Positions 39,733-49,446 of a DNA stretch of 64,000 nt are shown here, piece after piece (positions within the stretch are counted from its first letter, which is position 1; each line of letters opens with the position of its first letter). The notes under the pieces are model-generated. The model was not told the origin of the DNA, made no database searches, and saw only the letters and a program-made list of their open reading frames with translations. Both the position numbers and the translations under genes were made by a program. The stretch lies in contig QCKH01000002.1 of the NCBI GenBank assembly GCA_003215475.1, positions 1 to 64,000 on the forward strand. Reading direction: 5' to 3'. Origin of the DNA: Prochlorococcus sp. AG-409-L21 (GTDB taxonomy: Bacteria > Cyanobacteriota > Cyanobacteriia > PCC-6307 > Cyanobiaceae).

Positions 39733-40434
39733 TCATGCTTTAAGCAATAGTGCTCCCATAAGACCGCCAGCTAAAACCTTATACTCAACCTTCTTAAACC
39801 CTATTTCCTTAGCCATTTTCTCTTGCAATAATCCAGAAGGAAACCTTTTCAAACTCCTTTCCAAATAAGCATATTCTTCTTTAAGACCAATTAATGAAGC
39901 AATAGGAACCACAATTTTGCGCAAATAAAATTTCTGAAAAAAGGATATTATCGAGTTTTCAACAACATGATTGAAATCTAAAACACCTGCTTTTGCTCCA
40001 GGTTTTAAAAGACGGTAGATTTCTTTTAGCCCAGCTTCTGGATCTTCAAGATTACGTAAGCCATAAGCCATTACTACTCCATCAAAAGATACAGAAGGCA
40101 ATCCTGTTTTCAAAGCGTCCGCTTGGACCCATGAAACTATTCGAGAAGAGTCTGACAGAGATCGTTTTTTTGCTAATAGTATTTGAGAATATGAAAAATC
40201 AACGCCAAGAACACTTCCAAAAGGATTAACTGATTTTGCTAAAAGGATTGACAGATCTCCAGTGCCACAACAAAGATCTAACCATTTTTCTCCTGAAGAG
40301 GGTTCAAGCCAGCTCAATAATTTCCTCTTCCAAAGCCTATGCAAACCAAAGCTAAAGAGATCATTCAAGAAATCATACTTGTGAGCAATCGAATCAAACA
40401 ATGCTTGAATTGCTTTAGGATCTCTAGGCTGCAC
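39733..40434 (-). CDS. menG: Demethylphylloquinone/quinone methyltransferase (UbiE/MenG)
   Basis: A SAM-dependent methyltransferase of 233 residues, the final methylation of phylloquinone (photosystem I cofactor) in cyanobacteria. It has the N-terminal AIQALFDSIAHKYDFLNDLF with the UbiE-family Y-D-x-x-N motif, LDLCCGTGDLSILLA for SAM binding, GVDFSYSQI and VVMAYGLRNLEDPEAGLKEI. Conserved order and spacing are good. It is transcribed towards the DciA-like gene and lies 63 nt downstream of hisF. Confidence 0.92.
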   Translation of the reverse strand: MQPRDPKAIQALFDSIAHKYDFLNDLFSFGLHRLWKRKLLSWLEPSSGEKWLDLCCGTGDLSILLAKSVNPFGSVLGVDFSYSQILLAKKRSLSDSSRIVSWVQADALKTGLPSVSFDGVVMAYGLRNLEDPEAGLKEIYRLLKPGAKAGVLDFNHVVENSIISFFQKFYLRKIVVPIASLIGLKEEYAYLERSLKRFPSGLLQEKMAKEIGFKKVEYKVLAGGLMGALLLKA

Positions 40435-40497
40435 TTACAAAAATTTCATTAGAAATAAGAAGAATTATTTTACTGATATATTGCTTTCCAAAATAAT

Positions 40498-41271
40498 TTA
40501 ATAATTAATTGGCCTAATCAGCAATTTTTTTTGCAAAAGATAGTCTTTGATTTCGTCAATACTTAAGTCATTATCATGGAGTAAAGATGCTAAAAGCGCA
40601 GCTGAAGCTTTGCCATATTCAAAGGCTTCAAAGACATCATTTAAAGAGCCAGCGCCTCCAGAAGCAATTACTGGTATCGACAAGGCTTCTGAAACAGATC
40701 TGGTTAATTCCAAGTCATATCCCTTTTGGGTCCCATCACCATCCATTGAAGTTAAAAGGATTTCTCCTGCACCCAATTCAGCAACTCTTTTTGCCCAAGA
40801 CAAAACATCTATATATGTGTTTTTCCTACCTCCATTCACAAAAACATCCCATCCAGAAGGGTCTCCCAGTCTACGTTTAGCATCTATTGCGACAACAATA
40901 CACTGACGACCAAATTGACTGGCTCCCCTAGAAACTAAATCAGGATTTTTCACAGCCGAGGAATTCAAACTTATTTTATCTGCCCCAGCTCGCAATAATT
41001 CTGTTATCCCTTCTATAGAACTTATCCCACCACCAACTGTAAATGGAATAGTTACAGATTCGGCAGTCCTTCGAACCATATCCAACAAAGTTTCTCGTCC
41101 TTCATGTGTTGCTGCTATATCTAAAAAAACCAATTCATCAGCACCTTCTTCACTGTATCTACAAGCTAGTTCTACAGGATCTCCAGCATCGCGAAGGCCA
41201 ACAAAATTAACTCCTTTTACAACTCTTCCATTTGCAACATCAAGACAAGGAATTAAACGAAGCGCAACCAT
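40498..41271 (-). CDS. hisF: Imidazole glycerol phosphate synthase subunit HisF
   Basis: The cyclase subunit joining ammonia from HisH to PRFAR in histidine synthesis. The 257-residue TIM barrel has [20 protein letters not shown] with the catalytic Asp, [10 protein letters not shown] with the second catalytic Asp, FTVGGGISS and [12 protein letters not shown] phosphate-binding loops. Length is normal for HisF. No other his genes are near, the usual scattering in cyanobacteria. It is divergent from petP with 64 nt between them. Confidence 0.96.
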   Translation of the reverse strand: MVALRLIPCLDVANGRVVKGVNFVGLRDAGDPVELACRYSEEGADELVFLDIAATHEGRETLLDMVRRTAESVTIPFTVGGGISSIEGITELLRAGADKISLNSSAVKNPDLVSRGASQFGRQCIVVAIDAKRRLGDPSGWDVFVNGGRKNTYIDVLSWAKRVAELGAGEILLTSMDGDGTQKGYDLELTRSVSEALSIPVIASGGAGSLNDVFEAFEYGKASAALLASLLHDNDLSIDEIKDYLLQKKLLIRPINY

Positions 41272-41335
41272 AAAATTTAATTTAATGTACAGCGACTGTT
41301 AAGGTTGCAAACTAACCACTAACTGTTTGCATATT

Positions 41336-41560
41336 ATGCCCCAGTCAGAAAACCTTACAAGAATAGGTTCAACAGTCAAAATCAGCTTGGACAAAGTTCG
41401 AGATCGGATATCAGGTGCTTTAATAAAAAAAATATCCTCTAATCCACGAGCAACTGTGATGGACTACAAAATGACTGATGGTGGTGGAGTTGGAGTTGTG
41501 GTAAAACTTGTTGATGGAACAAAAAACTGGTTCTTTGACAATGAAATCGGACGAGGATAA
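41336..41560 (+). CDS. petP: DUF2862 protein, probable cytochrome b6f subunit PetP
   Basis: A 74-residue SH3-like small protein with IGSTVKISLDKVRDRISG, then YKMTDGGGVGVVVKL and TKNWFFDNEIGRG. These match the cyanobacterial DUF2862 family, whose Synechocystis member was found as the b6f-associated PetP, implicated in linear electron transport. I chose ATG at 41336 over an upstream TTG. It is 11 nt upstream of chlG on the same strand, so it may be co-transcribed with chlorophyll synthesis. Confidence 0.72.
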   Translation: MPQSENLTRIGSTVKISLDKVRDRISGALIKKISSNPRATVMDYKMTDGGGVGVVVKLVDGTKNWFFDNEIGRG

Positions 41561-41571
41561 GGAGAAAGACA

Positions 41572-42522
41572 GTGAGTGATACCCGACAGCTCCTTGGAAT
41601 CAAAGGAGGATCAGAAACAAAGAATATCTGGAAACTGCGTCTTCAGTTAATGAAGCCGATCACTTGGATCCCTTTATTGTGGGGGGTCATTTGCGGTGCA
41701 GCTGCTAGTGGAAACTTTAGTTGGACCATAAGCAATTTCCTTGCATCGCTAGCATGCATGATCATGAGTGGTCCCCTCTTGACAGGATATACACAAACTA
41801 TTAATGACTACTATGACAGGGACATTGATGCTATCAATGAACCTAGTCGCCCTATACCTTCAGGTGCCATATCGCTAATTCAAGTGAAATTACAAATATG
41901 GGTTTTACTATTGTTAGGGTTAGGTTTTGCTTATGGCCTTGATGTTTGGGCAGGCCACTCGACTCCAGCAGTATTTTTCCTTGCGCTAGGAGGTTCTTTC
42001 GTAAGCTACATTTATTCTGCTCCACCATTAAAACTCAAACAAAATGGATGGCTAGGTAACTATGCCCTTGGGGCCAGTTATATTGCACTCCCTTGGTGGG
42101 CAGGACAAGCACTTTTTGGACAACTTACATGGATAACAGCTTTGTTAACTCTTGCCTATAGCTTGGCAGGATTAGGTATAGCGGTCATTAATGACTTTAA
42201 GAGTGTTGAAGGGGACAAAGAACTAGGACTAAAATCTTTACCAGTTGCTTTTGGTATAAAAAATGCAAGTTTAATTAGTGCAGGAATGATTGATATTTTT
42301 CAATTGGCTATGGTGGTGGTATTGATAACTATTGGACAACATCTAGCTTCTGTTTTACTTGTTTTACTAATAATTCCACAAATTACCTTTCAAGATATTT
42401 GGTTACTGAGAAATCCTCTAAAGTTTGACGTAAAATATCAAGCTAGTGCACAGCCATTTTTAATATTGGGCATGTTAGTCACCGCATTAGCAATCGGTCA
42501 TAGTTCCCTAATTAATCTTTAG
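41572..42522 (+). CDS. chlG: Chlorophyll synthase ChlG
   Basis: Esterifies chlorophyllide with phytyl or geranylgeranyl diphosphate, the last step of chlorophyll synthesis. The 316-residue UbiA-superfamily membrane protein has LQLMKPITWIPLLWGVICGA, the first Asp-rich motif NDYYDRDIDAINEPSRPIPS and the second VINDFKSVEGDKELGLKSLP. The start is GTG at 41572 with AGGAG about 8 nt upstream. The PBP gene starts at the last base of its stop, a 1-nt overlap. It follows petP closely. Confidence 0.96.
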   Translation: MSDTRQLLGIKGGSETKNIWKLRLQLMKPITWIPLLWGVICGAAASGNFSWTISNFLASLACMIMSGPLLTGYTQTINDYYDRDIDAINEPSRPIPSGAISLIQVKLQIWVLLLLGLGFAYGLDVWAGHSTPAVFFLALGGSFVSYIYSAPPLKLKQNGWLGNYALGASYIALPWWAGQALFGQLTWITALLTLAYSLAGLGIAVINDFKSVEGDKELGLKSLPVAFGIKNASLISAGMIDIFQLAMVVVLITIGQHLASVLLVLLIIPQITFQDIWLLRNPLKFDVKYQASAQPFLILGMLVTALAIGHSSLINL

Positions 42523-44339
42523 TGCAGCAAAAAGTTAAAGCTTGTTTATTAATAGCAACAAGTTCAATGGCGATAGGTTCGTTAATAGCAATCTCAGAGA
42601 TACTTTTAAGTAAATCCATAGATTCTTGGTTACCACCAGCCAGCAAAGTCGATGTATTTAGCCGTCCAGGAACCATTGAATTTTTTACATCAAATGGGGA
42701 AGCAATTCAAAAATTAGGTCCAGTTACTCGTGAAAAAATCAGCTCAGGCACAATGCCAGAAATTGTTAAAAAAGCATTTATTGCTGCAGAAGATAGACGC
42801 TTCTATAACCACAAGGGGGTAGATTTCTGGAGTATCATTAGAGCTATCACTAAAAACATTAGAGAGAGGTCAGTAGTCGAAGGTGGAAGCACTATTACAC
42901 AACAATTAGCTCGAATAATTTTCCTAAGTCAAGATAGAACTTTGCAGCGAAAGCTTAAAGAAATTGCTCTCGCTTTTAAATTAGAGAGACAACTAGGTAA
43001 AGAATATATTCTTGAAAAATATTTAAATAATGTCTACCTAGGCTCAAATGCATATGGGATCTCAGACGCAGCATGGGTCTATTTTACAAAGACACCTAAT
43101 CAGCTAACACTAGCAGAAGCATCTCTAATTGCCGGTTTAGCACCTGCTCCTTCATTGTATTCCCCATTAGTTAATAGTGATTTAGCTCTAGAGCGTAGAT
43201 CAATTGTTCTTCAAAAAATGAGGATTGAAAATTATATCTCTGACTTAGAGCTTTTAACGGCCTTAAATAGTCCTCTAAATCTTAAACCGGGCATACCTAA
43301 ATATCTAATGAGCAAAGCTCCTTTTTTTACTACCTACCTTGAACAAGAATTGCCAAAGATCTTGTCACAAGAACAGCTCGAAATTGGAGGCTTAAAAATT
43401 ATAAGTAGCCTCATACTTGACTGGCAAATTAAAGCAAAAGGAATTCTAGCTAAAGTCCCACCAGATCTTGAAGGTGCGATTGTTTCGATCGAACCTAATA
43501 CCGGACTAATTAGAGTCCTCGTTGGCGGAAAAGATTACAAGCGGAATCAATTTAATAGAGCGACTCAAGCTCTAAGATCTCCTGGGTCAACCTTTAAAGT
43601 CTTTCCATATGCAACTGCAATTATTGAGGGTTACAAACCAGAAGACATGCTTTTTGATACCCCAAGATGCTGGTACGGATATTGTCCTAAAAATTTTGGT
43701 AACAAATATTTTGGAGAAGTTTCATTAACCGATGCTTTTAGCAACTCTTTAAATACTATTGCTGTAGATCTCCTAGAAAAAGTAGGCTTTCGAAAGGTTA
43801 TCTCAATAGCCAACAAACTAGGTATCGGGAATGAACGAATACTCGGCCATTATTATCCCTTAGCAATAGGAGCATATGAAGAAACTGTTCTGAACATGAC
43901 TGGAGCTTATGCTGGTATTGCTAACAGAGGTGTATATATAAAACCCTCACCCATTGAAGAAATAAGAGGACCTGAGAATCAAATTATCTGGAGTCAAAAA
44001 ACGCATGGAATGCAAGGAGCAAGAGCTATATCTAGTGAAGTTGCTGACACAATGAATTGGATGTTAAGGAAAGTTGTTTTAGAAGGCTCGGGGACGGCTG
44101 CTGAATTGAAAAATCGCCAAGTTATCGGGAAAACAGGCACATCAGAGGGTAATAGGGACCTTTGGTTTATAGGTTCTATTCCACAACTCACAACAAGTGT
44201 TTGGTTTGGAAAGGACAACAATGAAAAGACCCAAGGGAGCAGTGGAGATGCAGCGTCTGCCTGGAAAACATTCATGCAACAAATAGAAAAGGATTTCGAG
44301 ATTCTAGAATTTCCCTCAAGGACAAAAATAGAAAATTAA
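42522..44339 (+). CDS. Class A penicillin-binding protein (transglycosylase/transpeptidase)
   Basis: A 605-residue bifunctional peptidoglycan synthase. One N-terminal membrane helix (about residues 7-25) precedes the GT51 transglycosylase domain (AAEDRRFYNHKGVDFW with the catalytic Glu, EGGSTITQQLARI and KYLNNVYLGSNAYG). The penicillin-binding domain has SxxK in PGSTFKVF, a SNS motif in DAFSNSLNT and KTG in IGKTGTSEGNRD. It is shorter than enteric PBP1a and lacks extra C-terminal modules. The start is GTG overlapping chlG by 1 nt. Confidence 0.94.
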   Translation: MQQKVKACLLIATSSMAIGSLIAISEILLSKSIDSWLPPASKVDVFSRPGTIEFFTSNGEAIQKLGPVTREKISSGTMPEIVKKAFIAAEDRRFYNHKGVDFWSIIRAITKNIRERSVVEGGSTITQQLARIIFLSQDRTLQRKLKEIALAFKLERQLGKEYILEKYLNNVYLGSNAYGISDAAWVYFTKTPNQLTLAEASLIAGLAPAPSLYSPLVNSDLALERRSIVLQKMRIENYISDLELLTALNSPLNLKPGIPKYLMSKAPFFTTYLEQELPKILSQEQLEIGGLKIISSLILDWQIKAKGILAKVPPDLEGAIVSIEPNTGLIRVLVGGKDYKRNQFNRATQALRSPGSTFKVFPYATAIIEGYKPEDMLFDTPRCWYGYCPKNFGNKYFGEVSLTDAFSNSLNTIAVDLLEKVGFRKVISIANKLGIGNERILGHYYPLAIGAYEETVLNMTGAYAGIANRGVYIKPSPIEEIRGPENQIIWSQKTHGMQGARAISSEVADTMNWMLRKVVLEGSGTAAELKNRQVIGKTGTSEGNRDLWFIGSIPQLTTSVWFGKDNNEKTQGSSGDAASAWKTFMQQIEKDFEILEFPSRTKIEN

Positions 44340-44380
44340 TTGGTAATTGCTCTGGAATCTCGTCGAGATAATATCGCTGA

Positions 44381-45682
44381 CTAAACCGAATCAATAATTG
44401 CAGCATAAAAACCATCTCCTCCTTCCTTGTCTCCAGGCCAAATTTGTTTTTGCTCCTTAAGGGCTAATTGATGATGAGACAAAAGAAAGTTTTCTATTTG
44501 CTTTGCATTCTCATCAGGGTGAATTGAACAAGTGGAGTAAACTATCCTACCCCCAACTTTTAACAATGGGACCAAGGCTTTCAACAACTGTGCTTGCAAA
44601 AGAACTAATTCTTTTATCTTGTTAGGCGACATTCTCCATCGACAATCTGGATTTCTTGCCAAAGTTCCTAATCCAGAACAAGGTGCATCTAACAAAATCC
44701 TATGAAAATATCCTTTCCATTGTGGCATCTGATCTAACAGGGTAGTTGAATCAGCAAGCAGATATTTTATACAATGGAAGCCAAGACGATCTGCATTAAG
44801 AGCTGTTCTCTTGAGGCGTTTCGCAGATCGATCTACCGCCCAAATTTCACCAATATCATTCATTAATTCTGCAAGGTGAGTTGTTTTCCCGCCTGGAGCT
44901 GCACAAGCATCAAGCACATTTTCTCCTGGCTTTGCCTCAACTAGAGGTACAACCCACTGAGCAGAACGATCTTGAACAGACCACTCACCTTCCTTATAAC
45001 CCGGCCATTGGCGCAAGTCTCCTGAACCAGATATTACATTGATTCCGCTAGAGTATCCCTCTATACATCTACTCTGAATTCCAAAATCTTGTAACTTCTT
45101 TTGGAGCTTGTGAATACTGGATCGCTTGCAATTAACTCTTAAATCAATGGAAGGGGCTTGATTAAAAGCTTTAGCAATAATTTCAGCACTTTGTTCTCCC
45201 TTCCATCTAATTAAATCTTTGGCTAGCCAAAATGGAATAGAATATGTCTGTGCAAATGACTCTAGTTTGTTTGTCAAGGCAGGTAGTTCTTCCCTTGATT
45301 CACGTGCTGTAACAGCTTTTCTTAAAACCGCATTAACTACTGGAGCAAGATGTCTTAATCGATGGCTCTTTGCAATCTCTACACTTGTATTGACTGCAGC
45401 TGATACAGGGATTCGGTCCATATAAAATATCTGATAAAGACCTATATGCAACAACCAACGAAGTAAAGGAGGCTGCTTCGATGATGGGATCTTTGCCAAG
45501 CGATCAACCCAAGCATCTAATAACTTTCGTTGTCTAACTGCTCCACATGCCAATTCAATTGCAAGTGCCTTATCATTACCAGCAAGATCATATTTTCTAA
45601 AAACACGTTCTATCGCTACATCAGAATATGCACCTCCACCTATAGCTTGGAGGATTTCCCAAGCTGCAATTCTGGATAACAA
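44381..45682 (-). CDS. rsmB: 16S rRNA m5C967 methyltransferase RsmB/Sun
   Basis: Methylates cytosine 967 of 16S rRNA. The 433-residue protein has an N-terminal NusB-like RNA-binding domain (AWEILQAIGGGAYSDVAIERV) and a SAM domain. Signatures in the SAM domain are LDACAAPGGKTTHLAELM, DAPCSGLGTLARNPDCRW with the releasing Cys, and STCSIHPDENAKQI with the nucleophilic Cys. It starts at a TTG at 45682, chosen because the NusB domain begins there. It converges on the PBP gene. Confidence 0.93.
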   Translation of the reverse strand: MLSRIAAWEILQAIGGGAYSDVAIERVFRKYDLAGNDKALAIELACGAVRQRKLLDAWVDRLAKIPSSKQPPLLRWLLHIGLYQIFYMDRIPVSAAVNTSVEIAKSHRLRHLAPVVNAVLRKAVTARESREELPALTNKLESFAQTYSIPFWLAKDLIRWKGEQSAEIIAKAFNQAPSIDLRVNCKRSSIHKLQKKLQDFGIQSRCIEGYSSGINVISGSGDLRQWPGYKEGEWSVQDRSAQWVVPLVEAKPGENVLDACAAPGGKTTHLAELMNDIGEIWAVDRSAKRLKRTALNADRLGFHCIKYLLADSTTLLDQMPQWKGYFHRILLDAPCSGLGTLARNPDCRWRMSPNKIKELVLLQAQLLKALVPLLKVGGRIVYSTCSIHPDENAKQIENFLLSHHQLALKEQKQIWPGDKEGGDGFYAAIIDSV

Positions 45683-45858
45683 TCCTTTTATTAATCCATT
45701 ATTTGAAATAACTATGTTTCTCCTTTATGAAATTCATTTGTACCAAGCAGAATAGCTTACCTACAGCAATATTATCCAAACAGTTCCCAATCCAATTAAA
45801 CCCTATCCTAAGAAAAGTCTCATTGAAGAATCCTTTTTCTAAATAATTCTCACTTCCC

Positions 45859-46548
45859 ATGACTCTTTTGCCACGTCGTTTCGAAAAAATCAAATCAGTT
45901 CTTAAACGTCGAATGTTCAATCTCACTATCCTTACTGAAGAAGTTGAAAAACCCCACAATCTCTCTGCTATTCTTCGAACATGTGATGCAATTGGAATAA
46001 TTGAAGCGCATGCGATTTTCAAACAAGGTAAAACACCAACTTTTAATAGTACAGCTCAAGGTAGTCAAAAATGGGTAAAGCTTAAGGAGCATAAAAGCGT
46101 TGAAGTCGCCATAGAATCTTTAAAGGCAATGGGATTCAAAATATATGGTACCAACATAAATCAGGATGCTAAAGATTATCGTCTCTTTGATTACAAAGGA
46201 GCCACAGCATTTGTATTAGGCGCCGAAAAATGGGGCCTTAGCGACTCCGCATCTACATTAGTAGATGAATCAATCTATATACCTATGCGTGGAATGGTTC
46301 AATCTCTAAATGTATCTGTTGCTTCAGCCACACTTCTATTCGAAGCATTACGTCAGCGTGAAGAATCAGGAGTATTACCTAACTCAGGTGAAGGCTTAAA
46401 TGAAAAACTTTATAAGCAAACCTTATTTGAGTGGTCTTATCCTGAGGTGGCACTTTGGTGTAGAGAACAAGGTCGCGAGTATCCTAAATTAGGTATCAAC
46501 GGAGAAATCCTAGAGCAACTCCCTAGGACGGTAAAATTACATCATTAG
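45859..46548 (+). CDS. trmH: tRNA (guanosine-18-2'-O-)-methyltransferase TrmH
   Basis: A SPOUT-class methyltransferase that 2'-O-methylates G18 in tRNA. The 229-residue protein has LTILTEEVEKPHNLSAILRT (family opening), then LGAEKWGLSD, and YIPMRGMVQSLNVSVASATL with the knot motif. A C-terminal extension with EWSYPEVALWCREQGREYPK is typical of TrmH rather than the shorter SpoU proteins. It is divergent from rsmB, with 176 nt between starts, and converges on the permease gene. Confidence 0.93.
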   Translation: MTLLPRRFEKIKSVLKRRMFNLTILTEEVEKPHNLSAILRTCDAIGIIEAHAIFKQGKTPTFNSTAQGSQKWVKLKEHKSVEVAIESLKAMGFKIYGTNINQDAKDYRLFDYKGATAFVLGAEKWGLSDSASTLVDESIYIPMRGMVQSLNVSVASATLLFEALRQREESGVLPNSGEGLNEKLYKQTLFEWSYPEVALWCREQGREYPKLGINGEILEQLPRTVKLHH

Positions 46549-46586
46549 AAGGTATTGAATTTGGTGAAAACAAACAGAAGAAATTT

Positions 46587-47453
46587 TCACCCTTTAAGTT
46601 CATTCCCTCCAAAAAAATCTTCTAACGCTTCTCCAATTAGTGACAAAGAAAGAACTAAACCAAACATTGCAATACCAGGGTAAAGAGCAGTCCACCAAAT
46701 ACCTACAGGCACTGCATCTAAAGCCATATTTAAATCACTACCCCATTCTGGAATAGTTTCAGGTAGTCCAAGCCCAAGGAATCCAAGTCCCCCTAAGACG
46801 AGTACTGCATCAGCAGCATTTAATGTTAAAAGGACAGGAACTGAAGTAATTACATTTTGGAACAAATATTTTCTCATAATCCATAGAGGACCAGCACCTA
46901 TTGCCCTAGCAGCTTCAATATAAAGCTCAGTTTTAACTTGCTCAGTTTGATTCCTAACAACACGAAAATATTGTGGGATATATACGATGCATAGCGCAAT
47001 TGCTGCATTTATAATTCCCCGTCCTAAGAGAAATGCAATCACAACCGAAAGCAATAACACCGGAACTGTGTATAACGTTTCCATTATTAGGACTATTACT
47101 CTATCGAGGAGGCCACCAACATAACCACTCAAAATTCCTATAGGCACACCAATTAAGACAGCTAAACTAACTGCCATAAAAACCACTTGTAAAGCCACAC
47201 TGCTCCCTTGCAAAGTTCTTACACAAACATCCCTTCCTAGTCGATCGGTTCCACACCAATGCCCCCAAGAAGGAGGTGCATACATTGGACTATCTAAACC
47301 TAATTGCCCATCAGGGAAAAAACCTAACTTGATAAAAGTTGGAGTAAAGCAAGCAGCAAGTAAATAAATAACTAACAAAAGTATTCCCCAAGCTGCCATT
47401 TTCCGTGAGAGTTTTGATTTACCTCTTATTCTTAGAGCAGAAAGATACCTCAA
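46587..47453 (-). CDS. Orphan OppC/DppC-type ABC permease
   Basis: A 288-residue inner-membrane subunit of the dipeptide/oligopeptide/nickel class. It has an N-terminal helix, GTDRLGRDVCVRTLQGSSVA, the cytoplasmic EAA loop (EAARAIGAGPLWIMRKYLFQN core) and a C-terminal WGSDLNMALDAVPVG block typical of DppC. The start is TTG at 47453. No DppB, ATPase or binding protein is adjacent, so it must pair with subunits encoded elsewhere or be a relic. It lies 102 nt downstream of lepA on the same strand. Confidence 0.88.
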   Translation of the reverse strand: MRYLSALRIRGKSKLSRKMAAWGILLLVIYLLAACFTPTFIKLGFFPDGQLGLDSPMYAPPSWGHWCGTDRLGRDVCVRTLQGSSVALQVVFMAVSLAVLIGVPIGILSGYVGGLLDRVIVLIMETLYTVPVLLLSVVIAFLLGRGIINAAIALCIVYIPQYFRVVRNQTEQVKTELYIEAARAIGAGPLWIMRKYLFQNVITSVPVLLTLNAADAVLVLGGLGFLGLGLPETIPEWGSDLNMALDAVPVGIWWTALYPGIAMFGLVLSLSLIGEALEDFFGGNELKG

Positions 47454-47555
47454 ATCAAAAACTCAACTATTTGAACCATAATAAAAGTTAGAATTTTCAA
47501 TTGCAAAGCCCTTACCTAAATCTTAAAATAATATTCTTATAAAGTTCAATCTTAA

Positions 47556-49364
47556 TCATTGGTTTAATTTCAGTACTGCCATAAAAGCTTCTTGAGGCAC
47601 GTCTACTTTCCCCATGGACTTCATCCGTTTCTTACCTTTTGCTTGTTTCTTAAGCAACTTCTTCTTTCTTGAGATATCCCCTCCATAGCACTTTGCTAAA
47701 ACATCTTTTCTAAGTGCACTGATGCTTTCACTTGCAATGACTCGACTACCTATAGATGCCTGCAAAGGAATCTTAAACTGTTGTTTAGGAATTAGTTCTT
47801 TTAGCTTCTCTACCAACCCCTTACCTACTCCATAAGCTTTCTCTCGATGAACAATTGTTGTAAGAGGATCCGCTCTCTCGGCATTAATCAACACATCTAA
47901 GCGAACTAAATCATTCTTACGGTAACCAATTACATGGTATTCCATCGAGGCATATCCCTTTGTTCTACTCTTCATCTGATCAAAGAAATCTGTAACGACT
48001 TCGGCTAATGGAATCTCATATATAAGAGTAACCCTATCAGTAGTTATAAATTTCATATCTACAAACTCACCTCGACGATCTTGGCAGAGTCCCATTAGCG
48101 TCCCGTTATAATCATTGGGAGCATAAATCTCAATACGAACATATGGCTCTTCTATTGACTCTCGCTTTTGAGGATCAGGTAAGGTGGCCGGATTATCAAC
48201 CAAAAGGACTTCTCCATCTAACATATTTACTTGGTATATCACTGATGGTGCAGTAACAATTAAATCAAGATCATATTCACGCTCCAACCTTTCTTGAACG
48301 ATCTCCATATGAAGCAAACCTAAGAATCCACATCTAAAACCAAAGCCCATTGCACTGCTAGTTTCAGGCTCATACTTCAACGCAGCATCTGAAAGTTGCA
48401 ATTTATCCAACGCCTCTCTCAAATCAGGATATTGATCTGCATCAGTAGGGAATAGGCCACAAAACACCATTGGATTTGCCTCTGTATACCCAGGTAAAGG
48501 TTCAAGAGCAGAGTCATTAGCCAATGTAATAGTGTCTCCAACTCGAGCATCTGCAACTGCTTTGATTGAGGCAGCCAAATATCCAACCTCTCCAGCATGT
48601 AAGCCCTCAACTTGACTCTGGTCTGGTGACATAATCCCAATTTCATCTAACTCATAACTCTTGCTACTAGCCATTAATAAGATCTTATCTCTAGCAGAGA
48701 GACTTCCTGTAATAACTCGAAAATAAACGATTACTCCTCTATAAGGGTCATAATATGAATCAAAAATCAAAGCTTTAGTAGGCTCATCCACAAAGTCTTT
48801 AGGAGCAGGGATTCTATCAACTACAGCCTCCAAAATCTCAGTAATGCCTACTCCCGTTTTTGCAGAACAAGAAATTGCATTAGATGTATCTAAACCAATA
48901 ATAGATTCAATCTCTTTCTTAATTCTTACGGGATCCGATCCAGGTAAGTCAACCTTATTTAAAACTGGGATTATTTCGAGGTCATTATCAAGCGCTAAAT
49001 ATACATTTGCGAGAGTTTGCGCTTCTACACCTTGACTCGCATCAACCACCAATAAAGCCCCTTCACACGCTTGTAAAGATCGACTTACTTCATAAGAAAA
49101 ATCAACATGACCTGGAGTATCAATCAAATTAAGTACATACATCTCGCCATCACTAGCGTAATAATTCATTCTTGCTGCTTGTAATTTTATCGTGATGCCT
49201 CGTTCTCTCTCTAAATCCATATTGTCCAAAAACTGATCTTGCATCTCACGAGAAGAGACTGTACCTGTTTCCTGCAAAAGCCTATCTGCCAAAGTCGATT
49301 TACCATGATCAATATGAGCAATTATGCAGAAGTTCCTTAAACGAGAAACAGGTACATCAGTCAT
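47556..49364 (-). CDS. lepA: Elongation factor 4 (LepA)
   Basis: A translational GTPase that acts on stalled or mistranslocated ribosomes. The 602-residue protein has G1 [15 protein letters not shown]2 [15 protein letters not shown]3 DTPGHVDF, G4 NKVDL and G5 CSAKTGVG. Domain II and the EF-G-like domains III and V follow, with the LepA-specific C-terminal region ([19 protein letters not shown]). Length matches the family. It is preceded by mqo on the same strand, 82 nt away. Confidence 0.97.
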   Translation of the reverse strand: MTDVPVSRLRNFCIIAHIDHGKSTLADRLLQETGTVSSREMQDQFLDNMDLERERGITIKLQAARMNYYASDGEMYVLNLIDTPGHVDFSYEVSRSLQACEGALLVVDASQGVEAQTLANVYLALDNDLEIIPVLNKVDLPGSDPVRIKKEIESIIGLDTSNAISCSAKTGVGITEILEAVVDRIPAPKDFVDEPTKALIFDSYYDPYRGVIVYFRVITGSLSARDKILLMASSKSYELDEIGIMSPDQSQVEGLHAGEVGYLAASIKAVADARVGDTITLANDSALEPLPGYTEANPMVFCGLFPTDADQYPDLREALDKLQLSDAALKYEPETSSAMGFGFRCGFLGLLHMEIVQERLEREYDLDLIVTAPSVIYQVNMLDGEVLLVDNPATLPDPQKRESIEEPYVRIEIYAPNDYNGTLMGLCQDRRGEFVDMKFITTDRVTLIYEIPLAEVVTDFFDQMKSRTKGYASMEYHVIGYRKNDLVRLDVLINAERADPLTTIVHREKAYGVGKGLVEKLKELIPKQQFKIPLQASIGSRVIASESISALRKDVLAKCYGGDISRKKKLLKKQAKGKKRMKSMGKVDVPQEAFMAVLKLNQ

Positions 49365-49446
49365 GTTCGTTCATCTCATTAGATTGATTTCGTTGAAATT
49401 CGAAAGTAGAAAAAACATTCTATTTAAGAAAGGATCATTAAACCCC

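Noticed and set aside
45699-46022. Minus-strand frame overlapping the start of trmH
   Set aside because: Antisense shadow of a well-identified gene, with no family resemblance.
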